Positions 63,784 through 64,000 of a stretch of DNA of 64,000 nt are shown piece by piece. Position numbers and translations under genes: made by a program. The notes beneath the pieces are model-generated. The model was not told where the DNA came from. It searched no databases and saw only the letters and a program-made list of their open reading frames with translations. Source of the DNA: Methanobacterium spitsbergense (lineage in GTDB: Archaea > Methanobacteriota > Methanobacteria > Methanobacteriales > Methanobacteriaceae); the NCBI RefSeq assembly GCF_019931065.1, contig NZ_JAIOUQ010000003.1, positions 353,569-417,568 on the forward strand, read 5' to 3'. Numbering within the stretch: position 1 is the stretch's first letter; each line of letters starts with the position of its first letter.

Positions 63784-64000
63784 CTTTTATTAACCATCTA
63801 TCACTGACTGACCCCCCAGCATACAAAACAAAATAATATAGATTTTTTTAAGTTTAACATTATAATTCATCTTATATATTGGATGAGTCGAATTATCCTT
63901 TATAAATCAATAACTCAAATTATTTTGTAAAGATTGATATAGAATTAAATCGATTTAAAGTTATTTTATATAAAAAAATAGAATATTTGGTACTATTGGG
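63784..64000. other. Right edge region upstream of ilvB, no gene seen
   Basis: AT-rich and stop-rich, except for a short GC-rich patch with CCCCCC at about 63811-63819. I see no gene; any gene starting beyond the window cannot be judged. Confidence 0.4.

Overview
The window is AT-rich archaeal chromosome from a hydrogenotrophic methanogen of the order Methanobacteriales, most likely a mesophilic Methanobacterium-type organism. The evidence is methanogenesis marker protein 12, an MsvR regulator divergent from an F420H2 oxidase gene, PolD small subunit, Orc1/Cdc6 with Methanothermobacter-type origin repeats, Hef, the Kae1-Bud32 fusion, AcnX-type phosphomevalonate dehydratase, UPF0147 and UPF0284 proteins, and UppP (used in pseudomurein synthesis). 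Ribosome binding sites are of the GGAGG/GGTGAT type, and TTG starts are common.

Layout. 0-4 kb: an intramembrane site-2 protease cut by the window edge, then a minus-strand cluster of three DsrE-fold proteins with a 4Fe-4S protein and a DUF166 protein. 4.3-8.4 kb: an oxygen-defence module (NADH oxidase-like flavoprotein, rubrerythrin, F420H2 oxidase and MsvR), with two clear MsvR operator dyads in the divergent promoter. 8.4-14 kb: cbiL, a Rad3-type helicase, a double-CDGSH protein, a LigB-type dioxygenase, tRNA-Arg and hisF. 14-20 kb: an accessory region in which a cysteine-hydrolase (isochorismatase-like) gene is split in two by about 5.4 kb carrying two tandem duplicated adhesin-like genes, whose 3' ends are identical over 668 bp. 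20-32 kb: DNA glycosylases (a frameshifted tag, AAG-type, OGG-type), a proteasome-like Ntn hydrolase, agmatinase, a chagasin-type inhibitor, a cyclophilin, argD and a decayed drug-exporter gene. 32-41 kb: lysA-dapF, a candidate structured RNA, cobalamin genes (cbiH, cbiG, cbiB), PolD small subunit and a class II aldolase with an apparent ATA start. 41.1-42.3 kb: the replication origin, with inverted clusters of origin-recognition boxes flanking an extremely AT-rich core, followed by orc1/cdc6. 43-53 kb: pyrB, trmI, hef, AcnX large subunit, GAN/RecJ-like nuclease, rps15, rdgB and kae1-bud32. 53-64 kb: a CobT-like protein, uppP, ilvE, two tandem tRNA-Val genes, an Mrr-like membrane protein, surE, methanogenesis marker 12 and the ilvB-ilvN-ilvC cluster with a probable operator.

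Themes. Replication and repair genes cluster around the origin (PolD small subunit, Cdc6, Hef, GAN). Five corrinoid-synthesis genes are scattered singly. Branched-chain amino acid genes are concentrated at the right end. The 14-32 kb stretch is the plastic part: it holds a split gene, a recent sequence duplication and two genes with frameshifts or stops. Two items are least explained by known families: the structured RNA candidate near 34.3 kb and the small protein gene at 21.65 kb.
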